Assembly: GCF_008704425.1 (NCBI RefSeq)
Contig: NZ_CP023696.1
Coordinates: forward strand, 3,272,501-3,336,500
Source: Streptomyces fradiae ATCC 10745 = DSM 40063
GTDB lineage: Bacteria > Actinomycetota > Actinomycetes > Streptomycetales > Streptomycetaceae
Direction of reading: 5' to 3'
DNA: 64,000 nucleotides
Shown here piece by piece: positions 1-7,967 of the stretch. The translations under genes and the position numbers were made by a program. Each line of letters opens with the position of its first letter. The stretch's first letter is position 1. The notes under the pieces are model-generated. The model searched no databases and was not told the origin of the DNA. It saw only the letters and a list, made by a program, of their open reading frames with translations.

Positions 1-376
1 CCGACATCAGGACGGCCTCGCCCTGGTCGAAGCCGAACCGGTGGATCTTGCGGTACGACCGGGCCAGCTCGCCGTCCGGGGAGAAGACCAGCGACGTGTT
101 GTACAGGGCGTCGCCGTCGCGCTCCACGAACGACCCGGCGTGCAGCCACACCCGCGCGTCCGCCGCCGCCGCGGACATCGCCTCGTAGGTCGGGCCCCGC
201 AGCGGCTCCGCGTCCGTCGTGAACGCCTCGTAGGCGAACGCGCCGACCGGCCACAGCTCCGGCAGGACCACCAGGTCCGCCGCGGACTCGTCCCGGACGA
301 GCGCCGCCGCCCGCCGTCGCCGGGCGTCCACCGATTCGTCCGGGTTGACCGCAATCTGGATCAGAGAGGCGCGCAC
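1..376 (-). CDS. Carbon-nitrogen hydrolase (nitrilase superfamily), 3' end missing
   Basis: Cytoplasmic amidase/nitrilase-type enzyme that hydrolyses a non-peptide C-N bond; the substrate cannot be told. From a GTG at 376 the protein begins VRASLIQIAVNPDES. It shows the catalytic Glu in VVLPELWPVG (residue 40) and the catalytic Lys in SYRKIHRFG (residue 110). The Cys block should follow but lies past the left edge, so about 125 of the usual 260-280 residues are present. The start is chosen because the family typically opens with a short strand like RASLIQI, and an AGGACGG sequence lies upstream. It is divergent from the isomerase-like gene to the right. Family call is firm; substrate unknown. 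Confidence 0.85.
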   Translation of the reverse strand, partial: MRASLIQIAVNPDESVDARRRRAAALVRDESAADLVVLPELWPVGAFAYEAFTTDAEPLRGPTYEAMSAAAADARVWLHAGSFVERDGDALYNTSLVFSPDGELARSYRKIHRFGFDQGEAVLMS

Positions 377-578
377 ACTACCACCGTCCTGGCGTTGAAG
401 CCGTCAATACGGGCCTACGATCGTCACACGAAAGCACTGCCGAGGGGCTTGGGAGGAGCGTACTGTTCTCTCCTGGGGGGATCTTCCCTCCCGAGGACCG
501 CGTCCAGGGGGGACCCCCGGGGCTCCCCGGCAGCCGCCACTGCACCCAGCCCGCGTACCAAGCCGCACGAGGGGTCCC

Positions 579-1403
579 GTGACCGTCCATCCCAGCCTCC
601 AGACTTACGCCGACGCCTGGACCCACTCCATCGAGGCCATATCCGAGCTGGTGACGCCGCTCGTCGAGGGCGAGTGGAACCGCGCCACCCCGTGTCCCGG
701 CTGGTCCGTCCGGGACATCGTCTCGCACGTCATCGGCCTGGAGTGCGAGATGCTGGGCGACCCGCGGCCCATTCACTCGCTGCCCCGCGACCTCTACCAC
801 GTGCGCAGTGACTTCGCGCGCTACATGGAGATGCAGGTCGATGTGCGGCGGCACCACACCGCGCCGGAGATGACGGCCGAGCTGGAGTACGTCCTGATCC
901 GCCGCGCCCGCATGCTGCGCAACGAGAGCCGCTCCCCCGACACCCTGGTGCGCGCCCCGCTCGGCGCCGAGCAGAGCCTCGAAGTGGCCTACCGGATGCG
1001 GGCCTTCGACGTGTGGGTGCACGAGCAGGACCTGCGCACGGCGCTCGACCGTCCGGGCAACCTCGACTCGCCCGGTGCGTACGTGGTGCGCGACAACCTG
1101 CTCGCGGTGCTGCCGAAGGTGGTCGCCAAGGACGCGGGCGCCCCGCCGAACACGGCCGTCGTGTTCGACGTGACCGGCCCCGTGGAGTTCCTGCGCACGG
1201 TCCGCGTCGACGCCGAGGGGCGCGGCACGATCGACGGTGCCCCGTCGCTGGGCCCGGCGGTGACGCTGGCGCTGGACTGGGAGACGTACGTGCGCCTCGC
1301 CTGCGGGCGGGTGCGGCCGGCCGCCGTCGCCGACCGGGTGAAGATCGAGGGCGACGAGGACCTGGCGCGGGCGATCCTCGCCCACTTCGCCGTCACGCCG
1401 TAG
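579..1403 (+). CDS. Maleylpyruvate isomerase family mycothiol-dependent enzyme
   Basis: Protein of 274 residues with the DinB-like four-helix fold used by mycothiol-dependent enzymes of actinobacteria. Family members isomerise maleylpyruvate or transfer or conjugate mycothiol, probably with a divalent metal. The N-terminal motif PCPGWSVRDIVSHVIGLE (about residues 37-54) supplies a likely metal-binding His, and a C-terminal MDMPI-type domain follows after FDVWVHEQDLR. The GTG start at 579 follows a GAGGGG ribosome-binding site. It stands alone, divergent from the nitrilase-type gene and convergent with the MFS gene. The family is clear, but the real substrate is unknown and maleylpyruvate is only the name-giving one. 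Confidence 0.85.
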   Translation: MTVHPSLQTYADAWTHSIEAISELVTPLVEGEWNRATPCPGWSVRDIVSHVIGLECEMLGDPRPIHSLPRDLYHVRSDFARYMEMQVDVRRHHTAPEMTAELEYVLIRRARMLRNESRSPDTLVRAPLGAEQSLEVAYRMRAFDVWVHEQDLRTALDRPGNLDSPGAYVVRDNLLAVLPKVVAKDAGAPPNTAVVFDVTGPVEFLRTVRVDAEGRGTIDGAPSLGPAVTLALDWETYVRLACGRVRPAAVADRVKIEGDEDLARAILAHFAVTP

Positions 1404-1500
1404 GCGACGCGGGGGCTCCACCCGCCGGGCGCCCGGCAGGGCCGGTGCGCCGCCACCGGGGCCGCGCCGGTCCGGCGCGCCGCCCCGGGTGCCGCTCGCG

Positions 1501-1587
1501 GGCGCCGGGTGCCGCGCGGGCGCCGGGTGCCGCGCGGACGCCGGGGTCACGCGGGTGCCGGGGTCACGCGGACGCCGGGGTCACGCC
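1501..1587. repeat. Five imperfect 17-18 bp tandem repeats
   Basis: Five head-to-tail copies built on GGCGCCGGGTGCCGCGC, drifting to GACGCCGGGGTCACGCG, with a period of 17-18 bases. They fill the convergent gap between the isomerase-like gene and the MFS gene and run into the last codons of the MFS gene, whose stop is at 1581-1583. Confidence 0.7.
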
Positions 1588-2993
1588 GGGACGCGGACCG
1601 CCTCGGCGCGGGCGGCGGCCAGCCGTTCCCGCTCCACCCGGGCCGTCCGGGCGCGCAGCCGCACGATCTGGGCCACGCCCAGCGCCTGGAGGACGAACAC
1701 CGACGAGAACGCCACCCGGTAGCTGCCGCCGGTCGCGTCCAGCAGGACGCCGACGGCGAGGAGGGTCGTCATCGACGCGGTGAACCCGCCGATGTTGACG
1801 ATGCCGGCGGCCGTGCCCTGCCGCTCCGGCGGGTTGGCGGGGCGTGCGAAGTCGAAGCCGATCATCGACGCGGGGCCGCAGGCGCCGAGCACCACGCACA
1901 GGGTGACGAGCAGCCACATGGGGGCGCGGTCGCCGGGGTACGCGACGGTGCCCGCCCACACCAGGGCCGTCGCACCTATGGTGCCCAGCGCCAGGGGCGC
2001 CCGCGCCGCGTGCCGGCGGGCGATCAGATGCCCGTACACGGGGCCGACGACCATGTTGGAGAGCACCACCACGGTGAGCAGTCCACCGGCCCGCCCGCGC
2101 GAGAGGCCCTGCGCCTCCACCAGGAACGGCATCCCCCACAGCAGCAGGAAGACCATGCCGGGGAACTGCGTGGTGAAGTGCACCCACATGCCCAGCCGGG
2201 TGCCGGGCTCCCGCCAGGCGCGGGCGATCTGGTGGCGCACGTACGCGCGGCCCGCGTGCGGGACGGGCTCCGGGGCGAAGCCCTCGGGGTGGTCCTTGAG
2301 GAACGCGACGACCAGGACGAGGACGACCAGGCCGGCCAGCGAGCTGCCCGCGAACGTCGCCGTCCAGCCCAGCGAGTCCAGCGTCCGCGCCAGCACGATC
2401 GTGGAGAGCAGGTTCCCGACGACGCCGAACAGCCCGGCGATCTGCACGACCACCGGCCCGCGCCGCGCGGGGAACCAGCGGCTGCCCAGCCGCAGCACGG
2501 AGATGAACGTCATCGCGTCGCCGCAGCCCAGCAGGGCCCGCGACAGCAGCGCCATGCCGTACGTGGGGGACAGCGCGAAGCCCAGCTGCCCGACGGTGAA
2601 CAGCACGATGCCGAGCGTCAGGACCCGCCGGGTGCCCCACCGGTCCACGAGCAGGCCGACGGGTATCTGCATGCCCGCGTAGACGAGGAGCTGGAGGATC
2701 GAGAACGCCGACAGCGCCGAGGCGTTGACGTGGAAGCGGTCGGCCGCGTCCAGTCCGGCCACGCCGAGGGACGTGCGGAAGACGACCGCGACGAGGTACA
2801 CGCTGACGCCGACGCCCCACACGCACACCGCCCGCCGGCCACCGGGCGGGTCGAGGGGGAGGGCGGGCGAGGCGGGGGAGGCGGCAGGGCCAGGGGAGGG
2901 TGAGGGGGTGGAGGAGGCAGAGGATGCGGAGGAGGTTGGGGAGGCGGGGGAGGTTGGGGACGCGGAAGGGTCCGGGGTGGCGGGGGTGTTCAC
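1581..2993 (-). CDS. MFS transporter
   Basis: Inner-membrane major facilitator transporter of 470 residues with about 12 predicted helices. Typical MFS features are the loop VDRWGTRRVLTLG after helix 2 and a second-half loop around GHLIARRHAARAP. The first 45 residues are a Ser/Pro/Ala-rich low-complexity tail made of short SPASPTS-like repeats, unusual for the family and probably disordered in the cytosol. The ATG at 2993 overlaps the stop of the upstream GntR gene by four bases (ATGA), so the two are translationally coupled. The likely role is uptake or export of a small molecule sensed by that regulator. Substrate unknown. Confidence 0.88.
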   Translation of the reverse strand: MNTPATPDPSASPTSPASPTSSASSASSTPSPSPGPAASPASPALPLDPPGGRRAVCVWGVGVSVYLVAVVFRTSLGVAGLDAADRFHVNASALSAFSILQLLVYAGMQIPVGLLVDRWGTRRVLTLGIVLFTVGQLGFALSPTYGMALLSRALLGCGDAMTFISVLRLGSRWFPARRGPVVVQIAGLFGVVGNLLSTIVLARTLDSLGWTATFAGSSLAGLVVLVLVVAFLKDHPEGFAPEPVPHAGRAYVRHQIARAWREPGTRLGMWVHFTTQFPGMVFLLLWGMPFLVEAQGLSRGRAGGLLTVVVLSNMVVGPVYGHLIARRHAARAPLALGTIGATALVWAGTVAYPGDRAPMWLLVTLCVVLGACGPASMIGFDFARPANPPERQGTAAGIVNIGGFTASMTTLLAVGVLLDATGGSYRVAFSSVFVLQALGVAQIVRLRARTARVERERLAAARAEAVRVPA

Positions 2994-3655
2994 CGGGTCT
3001 CACCCCGGACCAGGTCCTTCACGCGGCCGACATGGGCGCGCACGCAGCGGGCCGCGAGCTCCGCGTCGCCGTCGCGCAGGGCCTGGAGGACCTCGGCGTG
3101 TTCGGCGATGTTCTTCGTGACGCGGTCGGGATGCGCCTCCATGACCGCGACGCCCATGCGCAGCTGACGGTCCCTGAGCTGGTCGTACAGGCGGGCCAGG
3201 ATCTGGTTCCCGGCGTGGCGCACGATCGCGGCGTGGAAGCCGCGGTCCGCCGCGGCGACCGCCCGCAGGTCGCCCTCACGCGCGTGGTGCCGCTGTTCGG
3301 CGAGGAGTTCCTCCAGCCGGGCCTGGAGCCGCGCGGAGAGCGGTACGGCCTTGCGCACCGCGAACTCCTCGACCAGCAGGCGCGTTTCCACCACGTCCGC
3401 GATCTCCTGCGCGGAGACGGCCAGGACCAGGGCGCCCTTCTTGGGGTAGAGCTTGAGCAGCCCCTCCATCTCCAGCCTGAGCAGCGCCTCCCGGACCGGT
3501 GTGCGGGAGACCCCGACGGCCTGGGCCAACTCGCCCTCCGTGAGCAGCGTTCCGCCCTCGATGCGGCGGTCGAGCACCGCCTGCTTGACGTGGGCGTAGA
3601 CCCGCTCGGCGGCGGGCTGGGGCGGCGGGGTCGGCTGGGGCGCGAGGGACGACAT
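2990..3655 (-). CDS. GntR family transcriptional regulator (FadR subfamily)
   Basis: DNA-binding regulator of 221 residues. The N-terminal winged helix-turn-helix (about residues 15-80) has the diagnostic block EGELAQAVGVSRTPVREALL. The C-terminal FCD-type helical domain binds an effector, with candidate metal ligands in RGFHAAIVRHAGN. It is the first gene of a coupled pair with the MFS transporter and probably controls it. The ATG at 3655 is preferred over the in-frame ATG at 3685: there is no ribosome-binding site, and a TATCCT -10-like hexamer sits seven bases upstream, so the message may be leaderless. Effector unknown. Confidence 0.88.
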   Translation of the reverse strand: MSSLAPQPTPPPQPAAERVYAHVKQAVLDRRIEGGTLLTEGELAQAVGVSRTPVREALLRLEMEGLLKLYPKKGALVLAVSAQEIADVVETRLLVEEFAVRKAVPLSARLQARLEELLAEQRHHAREGDLRAVAAADRGFHAAIVRHAGNQILARLYDQLRDRQLRMGVAVMEAHPDRVTKNIAEHAEVLQALRDGDAELAARCVRAHVGRVKDLVRGETR

Positions 3656-3757
3656 GCGCACAGGATAGATACAACAGGGGTGCATCCGGGGGCCGGTCCG
3701 GGATGCGGACGGCCACGGGGCCGCGGGCGCGGAGGCCGCGAAGGCCCCGCGGTACGG

Positions 3758-3795
3758 CCGAGGGCCCGGACGCCGGGTGGCGTCCGGGCCCTCGG
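3758..3795. terminator. Perfect 17-bp hairpin terminator
   Basis: Arms 3758-3774 and 3779-3795 are fully complementary (CCGAGGGCCCGGACGCC with its complement) around a GGGT loop. There is no T-tract, as is usual for Streptomyces terminators. It lies 43 bases past the stop of the first bkd operon and upstream of the gntR gene, so it most likely ends the bkd transcript. Confidence 0.85.
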
Positions 3796-3838
3796 GAGGC
3801 GCCGGGCCGGTGGAGGCGGGCTCGCACCGGGCCCGGTG

Positions 3839-5332
3839 TCACGCCCAGGTGATCAGGCGCTTGGGCTGCTCGAGTACGGCCGCGATGTCGGCCAGCACCT
3901 TCGAGCCCAGCTCTCCGTCGACCAGCCGGTGGTCGAAGGAGAGCGCCAGCGTCGTGACGTGGCGCGGCTTGACCTTGCCCTTGTGGACCCACGGCTGGAG
4001 CTTGATCGCGCCGACCGCGAGGATCGCCGACTCGCCGGGGTTCAGTATCGGCGTGCCGGTGTCGACGCCGAAGACGCCGACGTTGGTGATGGTGACCGTG
4101 CCGCCCTGCATGGCCGCCGGGGTCGTCCTGCCCTCGCGGGCGGTGGCGACCAGCTCGCCGAGGGCCCGCGCCAGTTCGGGCAGGGTCTTGGCGTGGGCGT
4201 CCTTGATGTTCGGCACGATCAGGCCGCGCGGGGTGGCGGCGGCGATGCCCAAGTTGACGTAGTGCTTGAGCACGATCTCCTGGGCGGCCTCGTCCCAGGA
4301 CGCGTTGACGTCCGGGTTGCGCCGGATGGCGACGAGCAGGGCCTTGGCGATGAGCAGCAGCGGGTTGACCCGCAGCCCCGCCATGTCCTTGTCGCCCTTC
4401 AGCTCCTCGACCAGGCGCATGGTGCGGGTGACGTCGACCGTGACGAACTCGGTGACGTGCGGCGCGGTGAACGCCGATCCGACCATGGCCGCCGCCGTGG
4501 CCTTGCGGACGCCCTTGATGGGGACGCGGGTCTCCCGGACGCCGGCCGCGAGCGGCTCGGGCGCCGGGGCGGCGGCCGTCCCGGCGGACGGGGCCGCGGC
4601 GGTGGACGGGGCCTGCGGGGCGGCGGGTGCCTCGGGCCGCGCCGGGGCGGCGGCCGGGGCCTGCGCGGCCTGGGCCTGCGCGGGCGCCGCCGCCTGGTGG
4701 ACGTCGTCCCGCGTGATGATCCCGTCCGGGCCGGACGGGGTCACGGTGGCCAGGTCCACGCCCAAGTCCTTGGCGAGCTTGCGCACGGGCGGCTTGGCCA
4801 GCGGACGGGCCTGCGGCGCGGGGGCCGCCGGGGCGGGGGCGTTGCCGTTCAGCTCGCTCTGGACCGCCGCGAGGGCGGCCGGGGCGGCGCCGGTGGCCGT
4901 CGCCTGCTTGCGGGGGCGGCGCTTGGTGGACGACGCGGCCACGCCGTACCCGACCAGGACCGGCTGGCGGCCCTGCGGCTCGGCCTCCGCCTCCGCGGCC
5001 GGGGCGGGGGCCGCCACCGGGGCCGGGGCGGCCTCGGCGGCCGGGGCCTGCGGTGTGGCGGCCGGGGCCTCGGGGGCGGCGGCCGGCTCGTCGCCGCCCA
5101 CGTTCACCGAGATGATGACCTCGCCGACGTCGACCGTCGTGCCCTCGGGGAAGCGCAGCTCGTGCACCACCCCGTCGAACGGGCAGGGCAGCTCCACGGC
5201 CGCCTTCGCGGTCTCGACCTCGCACACGACCTGGCCGTCGGTGACGGTGTCGCCGGGCTGGACGTACCACTTGAGGATCTCGGCCTCGGTGAGCCCCTCA
5301 CCGACGTCCGGCATCTTGAACTCGCGGATCAC
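3839..5332 (-). CDS. bkdC: 2-oxoacid dehydrogenase E2, dihydrolipoyl acyltransferase (bkd cluster 1)
   Basis: Core subunit that transfers the acyl group from E1-bound thiamine diphosphate to coenzyme A through a swinging lipoyl arm. Its 497 residues run as lipoyl domain (1-77, lipoyl Lys43 in VETAKAAVE), a long Ala/Pro linker, a peripheral subunit-binding domain (PPVRKLAKDLGVDLATV), a second linker and the catalytic domain with SFDHRLVDG. The GTG start at 5332 follows a strong AGGAGG. It is the last gene of the E1 alpha-E1 beta-E2 operon. Context favours a branched-chain 2-oxoacid substrate, but pyruvate or acetoin-type specificity cannot be excluded. No E3 gene is nearby. Confidence 0.92.
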   Translation of the reverse strand: MIREFKMPDVGEGLTEAEILKWYVQPGDTVTDGQVVCEVETAKAAVELPCPFDGVVHELRFPEGTTVDVGEVIISVNVGGDEPAAAPEAPAATPQAPAAEAAPAPVAAPAPAAEAEAEPQGRQPVLVGYGVAASSTKRRPRKQATATGAAPAALAAVQSELNGNAPAPAAPAPQARPLAKPPVRKLAKDLGVDLATVTPSGPDGIITRDDVHQAAAPAQAQAAQAPAAAPARPEAPAAPQAPSTAAAPSAGTAAAPAPEPLAAGVRETRVPIKGVRKATAAAMVGSAFTAPHVTEFVTVDVTRTMRLVEELKGDKDMAGLRVNPLLLIAKALLVAIRRNPDVNASWDEAAQEIVLKHYVNLGIAAATPRGLIVPNIKDAHAKTLPELARALGELVATAREGRTTPAAMQGGTVTITNVGVFGVDTGTPILNPGESAILAVGAIKLQPWVHKGKVKPRHVTTLALSFDHRLVDGELGSKVLADIAAVLEQPKRLITWA

Positions 5333-5344
5333 GGGGTGTTCCTC

Positions 5345-6325
5345 CTAGTACGCCAGCGCGCGGTCGACGGAGTCGAGCACCCGGTCCAGACCCGGCAGGT
5401 ACTCCTCCTCCAGCCTGGCCGGCGGGTACGGCGCGTGGTACCCGCCCACACGCAGCACCGGGGCCTCCAGGTGGTAGAAGCACCGCTCGGTGATCCGGGC
5501 GGCGATCTCGGCGCCGGAGCCGAAGAACACCGGGGCCTCGTGCACGACGACCAGGCGGCGGGTCTTCTCGACGGACGCCTGGATCGTGTCGAAGTCGATC
5601 GGGGAGATCGAGCGCAGGTCCACGACCTCGACCGACTTGCCCTCCTCGGCGGCGGCCGCGGCCGCCTCCAGGCAGGTCTTCACCATCGGGCCGTAGGCGA
5701 GGAGGGTGAGGTCGGTGCCCTCGCGGGCGACCCGGGCCTTGTGCAGCTCGCCGGGGATGGCCTCGGTGTCGACCTCGCCCTTGTCCCAGTAGCGGCGCTT
5801 GGGCTCGAAGAAGATCACCGGGTCGTCGCTCTGGATCGCCTGCTGGAGCATCCAGTAGCCGTCGGACGGGGTCGCCGGGGTGACCACCTTGAGGCCCGCG
5901 ACGTGCGCGAAGAGCGCCTCGGGCGACTCGGAGTGGTGCTCGACGGCGCCGATGCCGCCGCCGTACGGGATGCGGATGACGACCGGCACCTTCACCGTGC
6001 CGAGCGAGCGGGCCCGCATCTTCGCGAGCTGCGTGACGATCTGGTCGTACGCCGGGAAGACGAAGCCGTCGAACTGGATCTCTACGACCGGCCGGTAGCC
6101 GCGCAGCGCGAGGCCGATCGCGGTGCCCACGATGCCGGACTCGGCGAGCGGGGTGTCGACGACCCGGTGCTCCCCGAAGTCCTTCTGCAGGCCGTCGGTG
6201 ATCCGGAAGACGCCGCCGAGCTTGCCGACGTCCAGGCCCATGACGACGACCTTGGGGTCGTTCTCCAGGGCCTTGCGCAGCGACTCGTTGAGCGCCTTGG
6301 CGAGGGGAAGCTTCTGCACAGCCAT
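5345..6325 (-). CDS. bkdB: 2-oxoacid dehydrogenase E1 beta subunit (bkd cluster 1)
   Basis: Beta subunit (326 residues) of the thiamine-diphosphate-dependent decarboxylase that pairs with the upstream alpha subunit as an alpha2beta2 heterotetramer. Conserved stretches include GLDVGKLGGVFRITDGL, DTPLAESGIVGTAIGLA, FDGFVFPAYDQI and PYGGGIGAVEHHSES. The His pair of the last block is typical of the active site of this family. The ATG at 6325 begins two bases after the E1 alpha stop, and the E2 gene follows after a 12-base gap, so all three are co-transcribed. Length and motifs are normal. Confidence 0.93.
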   Translation of the reverse strand: MAVQKLPLAKALNESLRKALENDPKVVVMGLDVGKLGGVFRITDGLQKDFGEHRVVDTPLAESGIVGTAIGLALRGYRPVVEIQFDGFVFPAYDQIVTQLAKMRARSLGTVKVPVVIRIPYGGGIGAVEHHSESPEALFAHVAGLKVVTPATPSDGYWMLQQAIQSDDPVIFFEPKRRYWDKGEVDTEAIPGELHKARVAREGTDLTLLAYGPMVKTCLEAAAAAAEEGKSVEVVDLRSISPIDFDTIQASVEKTRRLVVVHEAPVFFGSGAEIAARITERCFYHLEAPVLRVGGYHAPYPPARLEEEYLPGLDRVLDSVDRALAY

Positions 6326-6327
6326 GA

Positions 6328-7524
6328 TTACTCGGCCTCTCCGTTCGCGAAGGACGCCTGGTAGGCGGCGAACTGCGCGCGCTCCTCGTCGACGAGCGCG
6401 TGCCCGTCCGCGTACACGTTGTCGAACATCGCCATGTGCTCCGGAACGGGCATGGCGCGGACGACCTCGCGGACGTGCTTGCCGAGGGCCTCGCTCTCCA
6501 CCTCCAGCTCCTCGAACCAGGACGCGTCGGCGTGGCCCTGGGCCTCCAGGTGACGGCGCAGGCGCAGGATCGGGTCCTTCGCCTCCCAGGCGGCCCGCTC
6601 CTCGTCGTGCCGGTAGCGGGTCGGGTCGTCGGAGGTGGTGTGGGCGGCCATGCGGTAGGTGAACGCCTCGATGAGCGTCGGGCCCTCGCCGCGGCGGGCG
6701 CGCTCCAGCGCCCAGCGGGTCACGGCCAGGCAGGCGAGGACGTCGTTGCCGTCGACGCGGACGCCGGGGAAGCCGAAGCCCTGCGCGCGCTGGTACAGCG
6801 GGACGCGGGTCTGCTTCTCGGTGGGCTCGGAGATGGCCCACTGGTTGTTCTGGCAGAAGAACACGACCGGGGCGTTGTAGACCGCGGAGAAGACGAACGA
6901 CTCGTTGACGTCGCCCTGGCTGGAGGCGCCGTCGCCGAAGTACGCGAGCACGGCGGAGTCCGCGCCGTCCCTGGTGACGCCCATGGCGTAGCCGGTGGCG
7001 TGCAGGGTCTGCGAGCCGAGGACGATCGTGTACAGGTGGAAATTGTTGCTGTTGGGGTCCCAGCCGCCGTTGTTCACCCCGCGGAACATGCCGAGGAGGT
7101 TCGTCGGGTCGACCCCGCGGCACCAGGCCACGCCGTGCTCGCGGTAGGTCGGGAAGACGTAGTCGTCGTCGCGCAGCGCCCGGCCGGAGCCGATCTGCGC
7201 CGCCTCCTGGCCGAGCAGCGAGGCCCACAGGCCCAGCTCGCCCTGGCGCTGGAGCGCGGTGGCCTCGCCGTCGAAGCGGCGGGTCATCACCATGTCGCGG
7301 TAGAGGCCGCGCAGCTCCTCGGGGGTCAGGTCGACGTCGTAGTCGGGGTGCTGGACGCGCTCGCCCTCGGGCGTCAGCAGCTGTACGAGCGGCGGCTCGG
7401 AGCTGGAACTCCGGGGCTTCTTCGCGCGCGCGGCGCGCTTGGTGGCACCGCCGGCGGCTTTGGTGCCACTGCTGCTGGTGCCGCCGCGTCGCGGCTGGCG
7501 CGCGGCAGTGCTGTCCACGGTCAC
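6328..7524 (-). CDS. bkdA: 2-oxoacid dehydrogenase E1 alpha subunit (bkd cluster 1)
   Basis: Alpha subunit (398 residues) that binds thiamine diphosphate and decarboxylates the 2-oxoacid. The cofactor motif runs from GDGASSQGDVNESF to FFCQNNQW, and the phosphorylation-loop-like segment is YRMAAHTTSDDPTRYR. An N-terminal extension of about 45 residues is rich in Lys/Arg/Ser (SGTKAAGGATKRAARAKKPR) and is not part of the fold. The GTG at 7524 is chosen because GGAGG lies nine bases upstream; a second GTG at 7518 is possible. It opens the operon. The 443-base upstream gap holds a perfect palindrome that may be a regulator site. Confidence 0.92.
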   Translation of the reverse strand: MTVDSTAARQPRRGGTSSSGTKAAGGATKRAARAKKPRSSSSEPPLVQLLTPEGERVQHPDYDVDLTPEELRGLYRDMVMTRRFDGEATALQRQGELGLWASLLGQEAAQIGSGRALRDDDYVFPTYREHGVAWCRGVDPTNLLGMFRGVNNGGWDPNSNNFHLYTIVLGSQTLHATGYAMGVTRDGADSAVLAYFGDGASSQGDVNESFVFSAVYNAPVVFFCQNNQWAISEPTEKQTRVPLYQRAQGFGFPGVRVDGNDVLACLAVTRWALERARRGEGPTLIEAFTYRMAAHTTSDDPTRYRHDEERAAWEAKDPILRLRRHLEAQGHADASWFEELEVESEALGKHVREVVRAMPVPEHMAMFDNVYADGHALVDEERAQFAAYQASFANGEAE

Positions 7525-7967
7525 GTGCGTGCTCCTCCGTCTGTCCGGGCTCCCGGGGTCCGCCGGGTCGCCTGGGGTTCCCCCTCGCTCCTCGGGAGCG
7601 GGTCGCTCCTCGGAGCCGGGGGGAAGCGGCTCGCCTGGTCCGTACGCGATGCACGGGGTGGGTGCCCTCGGCCGGAGACAGGCGTGACAGGTGCCCCGGC
7701 GAGCGCCCTGTGATAGGCACGTTACCCAGTGCGCAGCGATCCTGCGAAACCCCTCTGACCTGCGATTTTGCTTGGATATCCAAGTAAATCGAGGAGGGCG
7801 GGGACAACGCCTGGTCACGCCGCTGGTACGACTGGGACAACACACGGATAACAGCCTCGCAGGCCGCCGGAACACCGGCACGTTATCCCGCGCACCCCGC
7901 CGTCGGGAAGAGTTCCCAGGACGGTGATGTGACGCGGGTCATCCCATAGTGATCTAACATCTGACAA
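7525..7967. other. Divergent gap between bkd cluster 1 and the phosphotransferase gene
   Basis: A 443-base stretch without a gene. It must hold promoters for both flanking genes. Its right half is locally AT-richer than the surroundings and carries the 14-bp palindrome at 7772-7785. Just before the phosphotransferase GTG, TAACAT at 7955-7960 would suit a -10 box for a leaderless message. Confidence 0.6.
7772..7785. promoter_or_regulatory. Perfect 14-bp palindrome, candidate operator
   Basis: CTTGGATATCCAAG is perfectly self-complementary and sits in an AT-richer patch about 250 bases upstream of the bkd E1 alpha start. Its symmetry and position fit a dimeric regulator such as an Lrp/AsnC protein; one is encoded at 28113 next to the second bkd operon. 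Binding is inferred from symmetry and position only. Confidence 0.55.

Noticed and set aside
2900..6364. Plus-strand open frame of 1154 codons
   Set aside because: Antisense to the GntR, E2 and E1 beta genes, which have full domain motifs and ribosome sites. The frame is the usual GC-driven shadow, rich in Arg/Gly/Asp/Val.
7741..7967. PaaR-like box upstream of bkd cluster 1
   Set aside because: No sequence close to ACCGNNCGNNCGGT was found there; the palindrome present is unrelated.
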